Source: Gammaproteobacteria bacterium
GTDB lineage: Bacteria > Pseudomonadota > Gammaproteobacteria > HK1
DNA: 64,000 nucleotides
Assembly: GCA_022824305.1 (NCBI GenBank)
Contig: JAJEAD010000089.1
Location: 167,756 to 231,755 of the forward strand
Direction: 5' to 3'
Of this stretch, positions 9,420-18,715 are shown piece by piece. Each line of letters starts with the position of its first letter. Positions within the stretch are counted from its first letter, which is position 1. The translations under genes were made by a program, and so were the position numbers. The notes beneath the pieces were generated by a model. It was given only the letters and a program-made list of their open reading frames with translations. It was not told where the DNA came from and ran no database searches.

Positions 9420-10019
9420 GTGGATCTCGTTCTCGCGTCATCTTCAGTCTACCGACGGGCGCTTCTCTCCCGCCTCGGCCTTCGCTTCGACACCATCTCT
9501 CCCGACATTGACGAGGCGCCCCTGTCCGGTGAGACGCCGCGGGAGATGGCGGAACGCCTCTCCCGTCTCAAGGCCGAGGCCGTGGCCCCCTTGCGTCCGC
9601 ACGCGCTCATAGTGGGATCGGATCAGGTGGCGGTGCTCGGTGGCCGGATTCTGCGAAAGCCGGGGGGACACGGGGCCAATGTCCGGCAGCTCATGCTTGC
9701 GGCGGGCAGGACGCTGCACTTTCTTACCGGCGTCGCGGTGCTGAACGCCGCGAGCGGAGCACTGCAGTGCGAGGTGGTGGAGTTCCGGGTCCGTCTTCGC
9801 TCCTTTGGTGAGGCGCAGGCGGAAGCCTACGCGCGCATCGAGAAAGCCTACGACTGCGCGGGCGGATTTCGGGCGGAGGGGCTCGGAGTCGCCCTGATCG
9901 AGCACATGGAGGGCGCGGATCCCACTTCCCTCGTCGGATTGCCCCTCATCACGCTCGTATCCATGCTGCAGCGGGAGGGCGTGGACCCCCTCTCGGGTTG
10001 CCGACCGAGCCGTCGTTGA
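9420..10019 (+). CDS. yceF: Maf family nucleotide pyrophosphatase, YceF type
   Basis: House-cleaning pyrophosphatase for modified nucleotides; the YceF branch acts on 7-methyl-GTP. The 199-aa protein begins at a GTG with LVLASSSVYRRALLSRLGL, then PDIDEAP and the IVGSDQVAVL motif; GSDQ rather than GADT favours the YceF branch over the dTTP/UTP branch. Divergent from yceD, as in E. coli and Pseudomonas. Confidence 0.92.
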   Translation: MDLVLASSSVYRRALLSRLGLRFDTISPDIDEAPLSGETPREMAERLSRLKAEAVAPLRPHALIVGSDQVAVLGGRILRKPGGHGANVRQLMLAAGRTLHFLTGVAVLNAASGALQCEVVEFRVRLRSFGEAQAEAYARIEKAYDCAGGFRAEGLGVALIEHMEGADPTSLVGLPLITLVSMLQREGVDPLSGCRPSRR

Positions 10020-10022
10020 GTC

Positions 10023-10045
10023 CGCCCCCGCGTGGCTCGGGGGCG
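10023..10045 (+). terminator. Hairpin after maf
   Basis: A perfect 8-bp stem, CGCCCCCG (10023-10030) with CGGGGGCG (10038-10045), closes a 7-nt loop just after the maf stop codon. There is no U-run. It lies between convergent maf and sppA and could serve either. Confidence 0.5.
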
Positions 10046-10152
10046 TGGCGATGCAAACGCCTTCGTGCCCGGTGATTGCCGGCCGGTGAATGATGCCGTC
10101 AGGCTCGGAACCCGGAACTGGCGGCGGAAGGAGTGCGTTCCTCCCCTGTCTC

Positions 10153-11151
10153 CTACTGGAGAAGCCCGGTCCCAAGGCCGAGCTCGGCACCCAGGGTCCG
10201 GGCGATGCTTGCGCCCAGGTGCTCCACGAGGACATCCAGGTGCGAGGGACGCACCGTGAAGTCGACGATGTCCTCCGCGCCGATGACCTCTCGCGCAACG
10301 TGGCCGCTGCTTCCGAAAGCATCCACCAGCCCGAGCTCGACGGCCCGGGAACCCGACCACACGAGGCCGCTGAAGATCCTGTCGTCTTCCGCCAGGCGAT
10401 CGCCGCGTCCTCGCTTCACGACCTCGATGAAGTGGCGGTGGACTTCCTCGAGCAGTGCGCGCAGGTGCGCCACTTCCTCGCTCCGGACGGGAGAGAAGGG
10501 ATCCAGCAACGCCTTGTGCTCGCCCGCGGCGAGGAGGCGTCTCTCGATGCCCAGCTTCTCCAGGGCCTCGACGAAGCCGAACCCGTTCATCAGCACTCCG
10601 ATGGAGCCCACGATGCTGGATCGGCTCGCGAAGATCCGATCCGTGGCCGCGGCGATGTAGTAGCCGCCGGAGGCCGCGACATCGCCGATCACCGCGTAGA
10701 TGGGCGTATCGGGATGGAGGGAACGCAGGCGAGCGATCTCGTCGCTGACGTATCCGGCCTGAACCGGACTGCCGCCCGGGCTGTTGATGCGCAGGATGAC
10801 GCCGGCCGTCCCGGAGTCCTCGAAGGCCGCGCGCAGGGCCGCGACGATGTGGTCCGCGCTTTCCCCTCCGGATTCGCTGATTGTCCCTCTCACGTCGACG
10901 AGCGCGCTGTGCGGTCCGCCGGAGTCGGAACCGGGCCACTCCGGCCACAACCAGACGAGGGCCACGAGCGCGCACAGGGACAGCAGCGTGAACCGGAAGG
11001 CCCACTTCCATCTCCGGGCTCGGCGTTGCTCGGCGAGCGATTCCAGCGCGAGGCGCTCAATCAGTTGCCGTTCCCACTTCGGCGCCTCCGCGCTCGGAGG
11101 AGGACTCTCCCTGGGAAATGCGCTACCGACTGGGGGATCGGGGTCAGACAC
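10153..11151 (-). CDS. sppA: Signal peptide peptidase SppA-type protease (S49)
   Basis: Membrane-anchored serine protease that degrades leftover signal peptides. The 332-aa protein is the short SppA form with one S49 domain. A membrane helix lies at about 52-69; the Ser-Lys dyad is Ser161 (AASGGYYIA) and Lys213 (GEHKALLDPF). The GTG start overlaps the end of rluC by 8 bp, so the two are coupled. The rluC-sppA-maf order matches Pseudomonas. Confidence 0.93.
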   Translation of the reverse strand: MSDPDPPVGSAFPRESPPPSAEAPKWERQLIERLALESLAEQRRARRWKWAFRFTLLSLCALVALVWLWPEWPGSDSGGPHSALVDVRGTISESGGESADHIVAALRAAFEDSGTAGVILRINSPGGSPVQAGYVSDEIARLRSLHPDTPIYAVIGDVAASGGYYIAAATDRIFASRSSIVGSIGVLMNGFGFVEALEKLGIERRLLAAGEHKALLDPFSPVRSEEVAHLRALLEEVHRHFIEVVKRGRGDRLAEDDRIFSGLVWSGSRAVELGLVDAFGSSGHVAREVIGAEDIVDFTVRPSHLDVLVEHLGASIARTLGAELGLGTGLLQ

Positions 11152-12130
11152 GGTGTCGGTCGTCCTTCATCGCTCTCAGGCCGAGCGCATCCAGCACCTT
11201 GCGCAGCTCGCCCGGCAGGGGAGCCTCGAAGGACAGGCGCCGTCCTGATGTCGGTTCCCGAATGCGAAGCGAATGCGCGTGCAGGAACATGCGGCGCAGT
11301 CCACACCTTTCCAGGCGCCGATTGTATTCCCGGTCGCCGTATCTCGGATCCCCGCCGACCGGGTGGCCGGCATCGGCGGCATGAACCCGGATCTGGTGAG
11401 TGCGGCCGGTTCGCGGCCGGGCTTCGAGGAAGGACGAGCGGGAGTTCCACGCGAGAGGAACGAAGTCCGTCTTCGAGGGCTGGCCCTGCGGGGAGACGCG
11501 CACGAATCGCTCACCGGATCGCAGAGCTCCCTTCGCAAGGGGGCTGTCGATCCGCCGTGCGCGGTCGAGGCGGCCCTTGACCAGGACCAGGTAGCGCTTT
11601 TCCACGCGACCCTCGCGAAAGGCGCGATGGAGGTCGAGAAGCGAGCGACGGCGCTTCGCCACGATAAGGAGTCCCGAAGTGTCACGGTCGAGGCGATGCG
11701 CCAGGTCCAGGAATCGAAACGCAGGTCGAAGGCAACGCAATCCCTCGATAACCCCCAGCTTCAGGCCGCTGCCGCCGTGGACCGCGAGCCCGGCCGGCTT
11801 GTTCAGTACCAGCAGATCGGCGTCCTCGTGCACGATGGATGACTCGAGCTGTTCGAGCAGGCCCGGGGCCGGACGCGGGCGCGTGTCGCCGACACCCCTT
11901 CGCAGCGGAGGAATTCGGATCTGATCTCCGGCCTGCAACCGGTAGTGCTGTCGGATTCTTCCCCGATTGACCCTGACTTCGCCCCGGCGAAGAATCCGAT
12001 AGATGCGGGATTGGGGAACGCCCTTCAGCGCGCCCAGGAGAAAGTTGTCGATGCGCTGGCCCGCATGGTCGGGCTCGATTCGGATCAGGTGAGGGGAGTC
12101 GGGTTGAGCGATGGTCCGGTCGGCAGCCAC
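11144..12130 (-). CDS. rluC: 23S rRNA pseudouridine synthase RluC
   Basis: Makes pseudouridines in 23S rRNA. An S4 RNA-binding domain (about 24-75, AGQRIDNFLLGALKGVPQSR) precedes the RluA-type catalytic domain with Asp149 in AHRLDRDTSG. The frame stays open upstream, but alignment to E. coli RluC and the presence of a -10-like element place the start at the GTG at 12130 (328 aa). Divergent from rne, as in E. coli. Confidence 0.93.
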   Translation of the reverse strand: MAADRTIAQPDSPHLIRIEPDHAGQRIDNFLLGALKGVPQSRIYRILRRGEVRVNRGRIRQHYRLQAGDQIRIPPLRRGVGDTRPRPAPGLLEQLESSIVHEDADLLVLNKPAGLAVHGGSGLKLGVIEGLRCLRPAFRFLDLAHRLDRDTSGLLIVAKRRRSLLDLHRAFREGRVEKRYLVLVKGRLDRARRIDSPLAKGALRSGERFVRVSPQGQPSKTDFVPLAWNSRSSFLEARPRTGRTHQIRVHAADAGHPVGGDPRYGDREYNRRLERCGLRRMFLHAHSLRIREPTSGRRLSFEAPLPGELRKVLDALGLRAMKDDRHRV

Positions 12131-12137
12131 GACGGGA

Positions 12138-12146
12138 ATGATAGCA
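12138..12146 (-). promoter_or_regulatory. Candidate extended -10 of rluC
   Basis: On the minus strand TGCTATCAT (TATCAT at 12138-12143 with an upstream TG) lies just before the rluC GTG at 12130. The predicted transcription start falls on or next to the start codon. No -35 at a normal distance. Confidence 0.35.
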
Positions 12147-12309
12147 TCGGCGCCTGTCCACGCCGGTGCGGGCGGCTTCGTCGACCGCCAGTTGTCGGAC
12201 TCGAGACGTCCTCGAGCAAAGGGAATCAGCGGCTCAGGTCCCGGCGGGGTCCGCCGGCGTCCGCCGGGCGGACGATCGAGACCCGGAACGGGCTCCACCC
12301 GCGGGCGCA

Positions 12310-12338
12310 TTGCCGGCCTGGCGCGATGTCGTTAGAAT
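12310..12338 (+). promoter_or_regulatory. Candidate rne promoter
   Basis: TTGCCG (12310-12315) and TAGAAT (12333-12338) are separated by exactly 17 bp. The predicted start is near 12345, about 518 nt before the rne ATG. Confidence 0.6.
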
Positions 12339-12344
12339 CGCGCG

Positions 12345-12862
12345 GTCCGGTCGCGCCTTCGACTCAGGCGCTGCGGCCCTGGGGAGGGACGCTCGACACC
12401 GGAATGAATTCAATCGCAACAAGGCGTTGAACGCGGAGCGCAGCCCGAGGAAGAGTGCACGGGACTGCCTCTCGGAGCTTCGAGCTGAGCAAGTGAGTTT
12501 CCGCGATGCCCATGCGAGGCAGGCTTCAACACTATTCGTCGGGAGAAGACACATAGCCCACGGAAGGGGCGCTTCAGCCTCGACGACCGATGCGCAGGAT
12601 AACGAGACCGCTTCCGAGCCATTCGGGAGTCTGAGTCTCCAGGCGGTACCGATGAATGTCAGCCGGACCGGGGCGGCACCCACATCGCACGCATTGATGT
12701 GCCGGGCCTTCGTCCCCGGCCCGCGGCGCTCCGCTTCCGTCGGCCGAAGGCCGCCGGGTCCTCGTTCCTGCCCGGAATTCGCCTGTCTTCGGGGGGCGCC
12801 TTGCATGCACCCGAATACTCGGACTCGCCCTGGATGCGAGGCCGGCGAACATAGAGGAAGTC
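12345..12862 (+). other. Long untranslated leader of rne
   Basis: No gene on either strand is convincing between the rluC and rne starts. If the promoter at 12310-12338 is right, rne has a leader of about 518 nt. In E. coli a 361-nt rne leader binds RNase E and lets it destroy its own message; a similar role is inferred here. One small GC hairpin is visible at 12741-12753 (CGGCC, loop GAA, GGCCG). The leader ends with a GAGGAAG ribosome site 6 nt before the ATG. Confidence 0.5.
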
Positions 12863-15196
12863 ATGAAACGGATGTTGATCAATGCCACCCAGCCGGAAGA
12901 GTTGCGGGTGGCGATGGTGGAAGGCCAATACCTGCTTGATCTGGATATCGAGGTCGCGTCGCACACTCAGAAGAAGGCGAGCATCTACAAGGGCAAGGTC
13001 ACCCGGGTGGAACCGAGCCTGGAGGCGGCCTTCGTCGACTACGGCGCCGAACGCCAGGGATTCCTGCCCCTGAAGGAGGTGGCGCGGGAGCACGACCGGT
13101 CGGAAGACGCTGCTTCCGCCGCCGGACGGCGAAGCGTGCAGAGCGCGCTCGAGGTGGGCCAGGAGTTCCTGGTTCAGGTGGACAAGGAAGAGCGTGGCAG
13201 CAAGGGAGCGGCCCTGACCACTTTCCCGAGCCTCGCCGGCCGCTATCTCGTGCTCATGCCGAACAACCCTCGGGCCGGGGGAATCTCCCGGCGGGTCGAA
13301 GGCAATGATCGGGGCGAGCTGCGCGAGATCCTGAGCTCGCTGGCGGTTCCCGAGGGCATGGGGCTCATCGTGCGCACGGCGGGAGTCGGCCGCTCCGCGG
13401 AAGAGCTTCAATGGGATCTCGACTACCTGCTCAAGGTCTGGAGCGCGATTGAAACCGCGTCGGAGGAGCGCGCCGCTCCCTTCCTGGTGTATCAGGAGAG
13501 CAACGTCATCATCCGCGCCATCCGGGACTACTACAGCCAGGACATCGGCGAGGTCCTGATTGACGTTCCCGAGGTTCACGCCGAAGCGCACGCCTTCATG
13601 GCTCAGGTCATGCCGCAGCACGCTTCTCGCGTGAAGCTCTACGAAGGCAAGGTCCCGCTGTTCTCGAGGTTCCAGATCGAGAGTCAGATCGAGGCGGCGT
13701 TCAACCACAGCGTGCGCCTGCCTTCGGGCGGGGCGATCGTCATCGATCACACCGAGGCGCTGGTTTCCATCGACATCAACTCCGCCCGCGCAACCAAGGG
13801 AGCGGACATCGAAGAGACCGCGCTCAATACCAACCTGGAGGCAGCCGACGAGGTAGCCCGGCAATTGCGCCTGCGGGACATCGGCGGACTGATCGTGATC
13901 GACTTCATCGACATGGGTCCGCCAAGGAACCAGAGGGAGGTGGAGAATCGCTTGCGAGAGGCGCTGAAGCGGGATCGGGCGCGCGTTCAGACCGGACGGA
14001 TATCTCGTTTCGGGCTCCTGGAAATGTCTCGTCAACGCCTGCGTCCTTCGCTGGGGGAATCGAGCCTGGGGGTCTGTCCCACCTGCAACGGTCAGGGCCA
14101 GATCCGGAGCCCGGAGTCTCTCGCGCTCTCCGTGCTGCGCCTCGTGGAAGAAGAGGCGATGAAAGGAAACACCGGCCGGATCCTGGCGCGTCTGCCGATG
14201 GATGTCGGTACCTACCTGCTGAACGAAAAGCGGGCGGTGCTTCGGGAGATCGAGCTGCGCTACGACGTGGGCGTCATCATGCTTCCCTCGCCCGACCGCA
14301 CCGTCTCGAGCTACAGCGTGGAGAGGATCCGCAGCAACGATCGCGACCACGAAGCGCACTACCGGACGAGCTTCGAGCTGGAGAAAGAGCAAGACGCTCT
14401 GCCCGATTTCGTGGTCGCGGCGGATACGCGTTCGAGCGCCGAACCCGTGGTGAGAGCGCCGATGCCCGCCGCTCCGCCTCCGCCCCCGTCTCGGGCCGAC
14501 GACTCCGGGCGGGCATCGACGCCCTCGAGCGGCGGGTTCCTCGCGCGCGCGCTGGCGTGGCTGGGAATCGGAAACCGCGAAGCCGCTCCGCCCCGGAAGT
14601 CCCGGGAAGGCTCGAGCCGGCGTGCACGGCGTGGACCACGCCGTCCGCGGGGCGAAGGTCGGCAGGGCACGTCCCGGCGCAACGCCGCCTGGGCCAATCG
14701 GCGCGACGAAGCGCCGCCCCGCTCGGGGCGGACGGGCCAGGGGGGCGGATCGGGTGCAGGCGAGTCTTCCGGAAGGGCTCGCGCCCGGCAGAGCGGCGCC
14801 GCTCAGTCCCCTGCTCCCCCGTCATCGTCTTCCGCCCGTCCGGCTTCCGCGGATCGCGCGTCTTCGTCGGGCCGATCCCGGCGCGGACGTCGCGGCGGCC
14901 GGGGCCGCCAGCGGGACGACGCGGGCAAGGCGTCCACGTCGTCGACCGGCGCCCCTGCCGCTGAGCGGACACGGGACGCTTCCAACCGGGGAGACGGCGC
15001 CGCTTCTCCGCCCCCACCCGACGCTCCCGCGGCGAAGCCCTCACCTGACGCTCCTACGGGGAAGGCCTCATCCGACGCTCCCACGGCGAAGCCTTCGCCA
15101 CAGAGCGCAGCGCCGGAAGCGGCGCCTGCCGGGGATTCCGGCGCCGCGCGGCCCCCGCCGCCGGCCGATTCCCGGAGCGAAAGCGGGGCGGCCTGA
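12863..15196 (+). CDS. rne: Ribonuclease E
   Basis: Main endonuclease for mRNA decay and rRNA/tRNA processing. The catalytic half is standard: S1 domain (about 37-125), 5-prime sensor and DNase-I-like domains with Asp304 ([12 protein letters not shown]) and Asp347 (IVIDFIDMG), and the zinc link CPTCNGQG at 405-411. These positions are one off E. coli (303, 346, 404/407). The tail after about 530 is disordered: Arg/Gly-rich blocks ([13 protein letters not shown]), then Pro/Ala/Ser-rich repeats. It is much shorter than the E. coli tail (777 aa in total against 1061), so the scaffold for degradosome partners is reduced. Confidence 0.96.
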   Translation: MKRMLINATQPEELRVAMVEGQYLLDLDIEVASHTQKKASIYKGKVTRVEPSLEAAFVDYGAERQGFLPLKEVAREHDRSEDAASAAGRRSVQSALEVGQEFLVQVDKEERGSKGAALTTFPSLAGRYLVLMPNNPRAGGISRRVEGNDRGELREILSSLAVPEGMGLIVRTAGVGRSAEELQWDLDYLLKVWSAIETASEERAAPFLVYQESNVIIRAIRDYYSQDIGEVLIDVPEVHAEAHAFMAQVMPQHASRVKLYEGKVPLFSRFQIESQIEAAFNHSVRLPSGGAIVIDHTEALVSIDINSARATKGADIEETALNTNLEAADEVARQLRLRDIGGLIVIDFIDMGPPRNQREVENRLREALKRDRARVQTGRISRFGLLEMSRQRLRPSLGESSLGVCPTCNGQGQIRSPESLALSVLRLVEEEAMKGNTGRILARLPMDVGTYLLNEKRAVLREIELRYDVGVIMLPSPDRTVSSYSVERIRSNDRDHEAHYRTSFELEKEQDALPDFVVAADTRSSAEPVVRAPMPAAPPPPPSRADDSGRASTPSSGGFLARALAWLGIGNREAAPPRKSREGSSRRARRGPRRPRGEGRQGTSRRNAAWANRRDEAPPRSGRTGQGGGSGAGESSGRARARQSGAAQSPAPPSSSSARPASADRASSSGRSRRGRRGGRGRQRDDAGKASTSSTGAPAAERTRDASNRGDGAASPPPPDAPAAKPSPDAPTGKASSDAPTAKPSPQSAAPEAAPAGDSGAARPPPPADSRSESGAA
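15020..15100 (+). repeat. Three 27-bp tandem repeats inside rne
   Basis: Units at 15020-15046, 15047-15073 and 15074-15100 all begin GACGCTCC and encode the nine-residue pattern DAP(A/T)(A/G)K(P/A)S(P/S). They lie in the disordered tail of RNase E, in frame, so changes in copy number would not disturb the reading frame. Confidence 0.8.
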
Positions 15197-15205
15197 GGCG
15201 CGGTG

Positions 15206-15221
15206 CCCGGCAAGCGCCGGG
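15206..15221 (+). terminator. Hairpin between convergent rne and recO
   Basis: CCCGGC (15206-15211), loop AAGC, GCCGGG (15216-15221). It lies in the 36-bp gap between the two stop codons. No U-run; may act for both strands. Confidence 0.4.
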
Positions 15222-15232
15222 GAAATCCGGGA

Positions 15233-15955
15233 TCAGCGTCTCGATTGCGTCCGGAACAGCATGCGAGTGCCGAGCGGGCGCGGCCCGAGCAGGCCTTCGA
15301 GCAGGTATCGCATGAGCCTCTTCGCCTCCGACAGCTCTTCCGGGGACTCGAGGCGCTCTTCGGCGAGGGCCAGCAGGGTGGCGCCCGAGACGTCGACACC
15401 GGCTGCCTCGACCTCCCCTCCCTCGACCGGACCGAACTCTGGCAAGTACCGGTAGGAGCGGTCCGCGCGCAACGGGCGGTCGCTTCCGCCCTCCCGATCG
15501 AGCAGGAGCCCGTAGCCGATTGCGCTCAGGAGTCGCTTCTCGAAGACGCGAAGCACGGGCTCCATCCCTTCGCCACCGTGAAGACCGAGAATCGCCCGCC
15601 GGTAGTCCTCCAGCAGCTCCGGATGCGGATCGTGACGATGCGTCAGGCGCATGAGGAGCTCGTTCAGATAGAGGCCGCCCGCCAGCGCCTTCCCCGTCAG
15701 GGGCAGCACGGGTCCGTCCGGCTCCGCCCCACTCAGGGTGCCGAGCTCCGCGCGGTCCAGCCAGGACACCAGCAGCGGCACGAAGGGTTGCAGCAGGCCC
15801 CGAAGCGGAGATGCCGGCCGCCGGGCGCCTCGGGCCACCAGTCCGAGACGGCCCGAATGGGCGCTGAACACCTCCACGATGAGGCTGGACTCGCGCCACG
15901 GACGTTGATGCAGAACGAAACAGGGATTCAGGTCGACACGGTGCGCAGAAGACAC
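15233..15955 (-). CDS. recO: DNA repair protein RecO
   Basis: RecF-pathway mediator that loads RecA and anneals strands. The 240-aa protein has the N-terminal OB fold (CFVLHQRPWRESSLIVEVFS, LVARGARR) and the helical C-terminal part with NELLMRLTHRHDPHPELLEDY. As in most gammaproteobacterial RecO proteins, the zinc cysteines are absent. It follows era after 19 bp. Confidence 0.94.
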   Translation of the reverse strand: MSSAHRVDLNPCFVLHQRPWRESSLIVEVFSAHSGRLGLVARGARRPASPLRGLLQPFVPLLVSWLDRAELGTLSGAEPDGPVLPLTGKALAGGLYLNELLMRLTHRHDPHPELLEDYRRAILGLHGGEGMEPVLRVFEKRLLSAIGYGLLLDREGGSDRPLRADRSYRYLPEFGPVEGGEVEAAGVDVSGATLLALAEERLESPEELSEAKRLMRYLLEGLLGPRPLGTRMLFRTQSRR

Positions 15956-15974
15956 TGACGGCAGGTCCCGTAGC

Positions 15975-16916
15975 TCAGTCGGCGTAGCCCATTCTCATCA
16001 GGGCCTGCTCGTCATCCGACCAGCCCGTCTTCACCTTCACCCACAGGTCCAGGTGGACCCGGCGGCCGAGCATCGACTGGATTTCCCGGCGCGCGCGGGT
16101 GCCGGCGCTCTTCAGAGTGCCGCCTTCCCGGCCCACCACGATGGGCTTGTGGCTGCGCCGCTCGACCCACACCACAGCCGCCACCCGAACCGGATCCACC
16201 GCGTCGGAAAAGCGTTCGATCTCGACGCTCAGGCGATACGGGAGCTCCTGGTTCAAACGCTCCGTGAGCTGTTCCCGAATCAACTCGGCGCTCATGAACA
16301 GCTCGTTGCGATCGCTCCACTGATCGTCGGGAAAGAGCGCTGCCCCCACGGGAAGCAGGTCGACGATGCGAGTCTCGAGCAGGTCGGTGTTGATGCGCCG
16401 GCGTGCGGAGAGCGGGATGACTTCGTCGCAGCCGGTACGCCGGGAGACTTCGGCGATGAAGGGCAGCAGGAGCGACTTGTCCCTCACACGGTCCACCTTG
16501 CTGATGGCGATGATCACCGGACTCCGCGTGTCGTGGATTCGGCGCAGCACCCGCTCGTCGTCTTCCCGCCACCGCGTCGCTTCGACGACGAACACGACCA
16601 CGTCGCCTCCGTCCAGTGCGCTCACCGCGGCACGGTTCATGTAGCGGTTCAACGCGGTGCCGGCGGCGCGGTGAATTCCGGGCGTGTCGACGTAGACGAC
16701 CTGATGGGTCGGAGTGGTCTTGATCCCGAGAATTCGATGGCGGGTCGTCTGCGGCCGACGGGAGGTGATGGAGAGTTTTCGGCCGAGGAGGCAGTTCACC
16801 AGGGTCGACTTCCCGACGTTGGGGCGGCCGAGCACCGCGGCGAACCCGCTCTTGAAGGCCACGTCCTCGCCCGATGACGCGGCGGGGGCATCGTTGCGTT
16901 CGCCGGACGCGCTCAC
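15975..16916 (-). CDS. era: GTPase Era
   Basis: GTPase for 16S rRNA maturation and 30S assembly. Motifs: G1 GRPNVGKS at 30-37, G2/G3 with DTPG, G4 SKVD, and the C-terminal KH RNA-binding domain (GREGGTLKSAGTRARREI). The start is the GTG overlapping the rnc stop (ACGTGAGC), giving 313 aa; a longer frame upstream lies inside rnc and is not used. Confidence 0.96.
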   Translation of the reverse strand: MSASGERNDAPAASSGEDVAFKSGFAAVLGRPNVGKSTLVNCLLGRKLSITSRRPQTTRHRILGIKTTPTHQVVYVDTPGIHRAAGTALNRYMNRAAVSALDGGDVVVFVVEATRWREDDERVLRRIHDTRSPVIIAISKVDRVRDKSLLLPFIAEVSRRTGCDEVIPLSARRRINTDLLETRIVDLLPVGAALFPDDQWSDRNELFMSAELIREQLTERLNQELPYRLSVEIERFSDAVDPVRVAAVVWVERRSHKPIVVGREGGTLKSAGTRARREIQSMLGRRVHLDLWVKVKTGWSDDEQALMRMGYAD

Positions 16917-17626
16917 GTTTCCTGCCGGCCCTGCAGGAGCTCGAGGGATTGACGTGCCGCCGACTGCTCGGCTTCGCGCCGGCTGGTTCCGGTGCCGGTA
17001 GCAGGACGCGCGAGACCCGCCACTTCGCAGACCACGGTGAAGCGCTGTTCGTGTGCGGCGCCACTCACTTCGCTCACCGCATACGCGGGGAGGGGGAGGC
17101 CCCGGGCCTGGAGGAACTCCTGCAGCTCGGTCTTCGGATCTTTCGCGGTCCTCGTTTGCAGAGCGGCTTCCATGCGCTCCGCGAGAAGCGCCACCAACCA
17201 CGAGCGGCACGCGTCCAGTCCCGCGTCGAGATAGTAGGCGCCGACCAGCGCCTCGAAGGCATCGGAGAGAATCGACTCCCGCTCCCTGCCTCCGCTCTTG
17301 CGCTCTCCTCCGCCCAGCCTCAACGCCGGTCCCAGCTCGAGCGCGCGCGCGAGTCCGGCCAGCGTGGAGCGACGTACGAGTTCCGCCCGCACTCGAGTCA
17401 GCACTCCCTCCGTCGCCTGCGGAATCCGGACATAGAGCGCTTCCGCCACCACGAAGTTGAGGACGGCATCGCCGAGAAACTCGAGACGTTCGTTGTTGTC
17501 GCGTCCCGCGCTGCGATGGGTGAGCGAACGCTCCAGCAGATCCTCGTTCCCGAAACGGATGTCCAGACTTTCCGTGAAGCGCCGGCGGCTATCCTCGTCG
17601 GGTTCGATGGGAGGGTTGGCCGGCAA
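16913..17626 (-). CDS. rnc: Ribonuclease III
   Basis: Cuts double-stranded RNA during rRNA processing. The signature NERLEFLGDAVL lies at 45-56, the second catalytic acidic cluster at SDAFEALVGAYYLD, and a dsRNA-binding domain at about 162-232. Order lepB-rnc-era-recO is conserved, with stop/start overlap to era. Confidence 0.96.
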   Translation of the reverse strand: MPANPPIEPDEDSRRRFTESLDIRFGNEDLLERSLTHRSAGRDNNERLEFLGDAVLNFVVAEALYVRIPQATEGVLTRVRAELVRRSTLAGLARALELGPALRLGGGERKSGGRERESILSDAFEALVGAYYLDAGLDACRSWLVALLAERMEAALQTRTAKDPKTELQEFLQARGLPLPAYAVSEVSGAAHEQRFTVVCEVAGLARPATGTGTSRREAEQSAARQSLELLQGRQET

Positions 17627-17667
17627 GGGGTTCCTCTCGCGTTACCGAGGCGTTCCAGGGAAGTGCG

Positions 17668-18504
17668 TCAGTCCGATTCGCTCTCGTCCGCGCACGCGAT
17701 GGCCGTGCCGATTCTCGACCACGACACCCCGTGCTCGAATCCGGCATTCAGCCAGATGGCGAACGCCTTTCCGATGAGGTGCGTGTCCGGCACCGTTCCC
17801 CAGTAACGGCTGTCCCTGCTGTTGTCCCGATTGTCGCCGAGCACGAAGTAGTGATCGGGCGGAACCACGATTTCGCCCTCCCGGGAAGGATAGCCGCGCT
17901 GCACGAGAATGTCGTGCGGGCAGCCGTCGATCCGCTCGGTGCGGTGGCTTGCGCCCGTCATGCTTCGTCCCGGCCCGGTTCCCGCGTAGGGGCCGATGAC
18001 GACCTGCTCCGCCGCTTCGTCGTTGACGTACAGGACCTTGTCGTAGTAGCCGACCCTGTCCCCCGGCAGGCCCACCACTCGCTTGATGAAGGGCGTGGTC
18101 GGATCTTCCGGATAGCGAAAGACCACCACGTCGCCGCGCTGCGGGGAAGCGATCTCGATGAGCTTGTAGTCCGCTACCGGCAGCCGGATGCCGTAGGTGA
18201 ACTTGTTGACGAGAATGAAGTCGCCGATGAGCAGAGTCGGCATCATGGATCCGGACGGGATTCTGAAGGGTTCGATGAGGAAGGAGCGCAGCAGGAGCAC
18301 GATCAGGAAGACCGGGAAGAAGGAGCGCGCATACTCGACGATGCGCGACGGAGCGGGGGCTTGCGCGACGACTTCTCCGCCCGGCGTCTCGGCGCCGTCC
18401 GCCACCGCACGTCTGCGCCGGGCGAGCACGAGCGCGTCGAAGATCCAGATGAGCCCGGTCACGAGCACCGCCAGGACCATGATGGTTGCAAAGTCGAATT
18501 TCAC
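17668..18504 (-). CDS. lepB: Signal peptidase I
   Basis: Removes signal peptides from exported proteins. The 278-aa membrane protein has two N-terminal helices (about 5-27 and 62-78), the catalytic Ser86 in RIPSGSMMPT and the general-base Lys141 in FIKRVVGLPGD, and the late motif GDNRDNSRDSR. The GTG at 18504 makes the N-terminus (MKFDFATIMVLAVLVTG) match E. coli; an in-frame ATG at 18636 would add 44 Arg-rich residues. lepA, usually upstream, is absent; htrA takes its place. Confidence 0.94.
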   Translation of the reverse strand: MKFDFATIMVLAVLVTGLIWIFDALVLARRRRAVADGAETPGGEVVAQAPAPSRIVEYARSFFPVFLIVLLLRSFLIEPFRIPSGSMMPTLLIGDFILVNKFTYGIRLPVADYKLIEIASPQRGDVVVFRYPEDPTTPFIKRVVGLPGDRVGYYDKVLYVNDEAAEQVVIGPYAGTGPGRSMTGASHRTERIDGCPHDILVQRGYPSREGEIVVPPDHYFVLGDNRDNSRDSRYWGTVPDTHLIGKAFAIWLNAGFEHGVSWSRIGTAIACADESESD

Positions 18505-18715
18505 GGGCAGGTGCGCTCTCTGGCCGGACAAAAGGCGGTCAATGGTAGTGATCTGACGCTTGCGAGACCACGGCCGGACTCGCGCCGCCCCGATGGCGAA
18601 GCGCTCCCGCCCCCCGCTCCCCCGGTTCCGCCGCATCCCCCGTGCAGGGACCGGGGACGGAGACGCCCGGCCGGCCGCCGGAGCTTGCGATTACCCGGCT
18701 GCCGGGCCGGTGCCT

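Noticed and set aside
12410..12806. Open frames on both strands within the rne upstream region
   Set aside because: Arg/Ser/Pro-rich translations with no family resemblance and no ribosome sites; long frames are expected by chance in GC-rich DNA.
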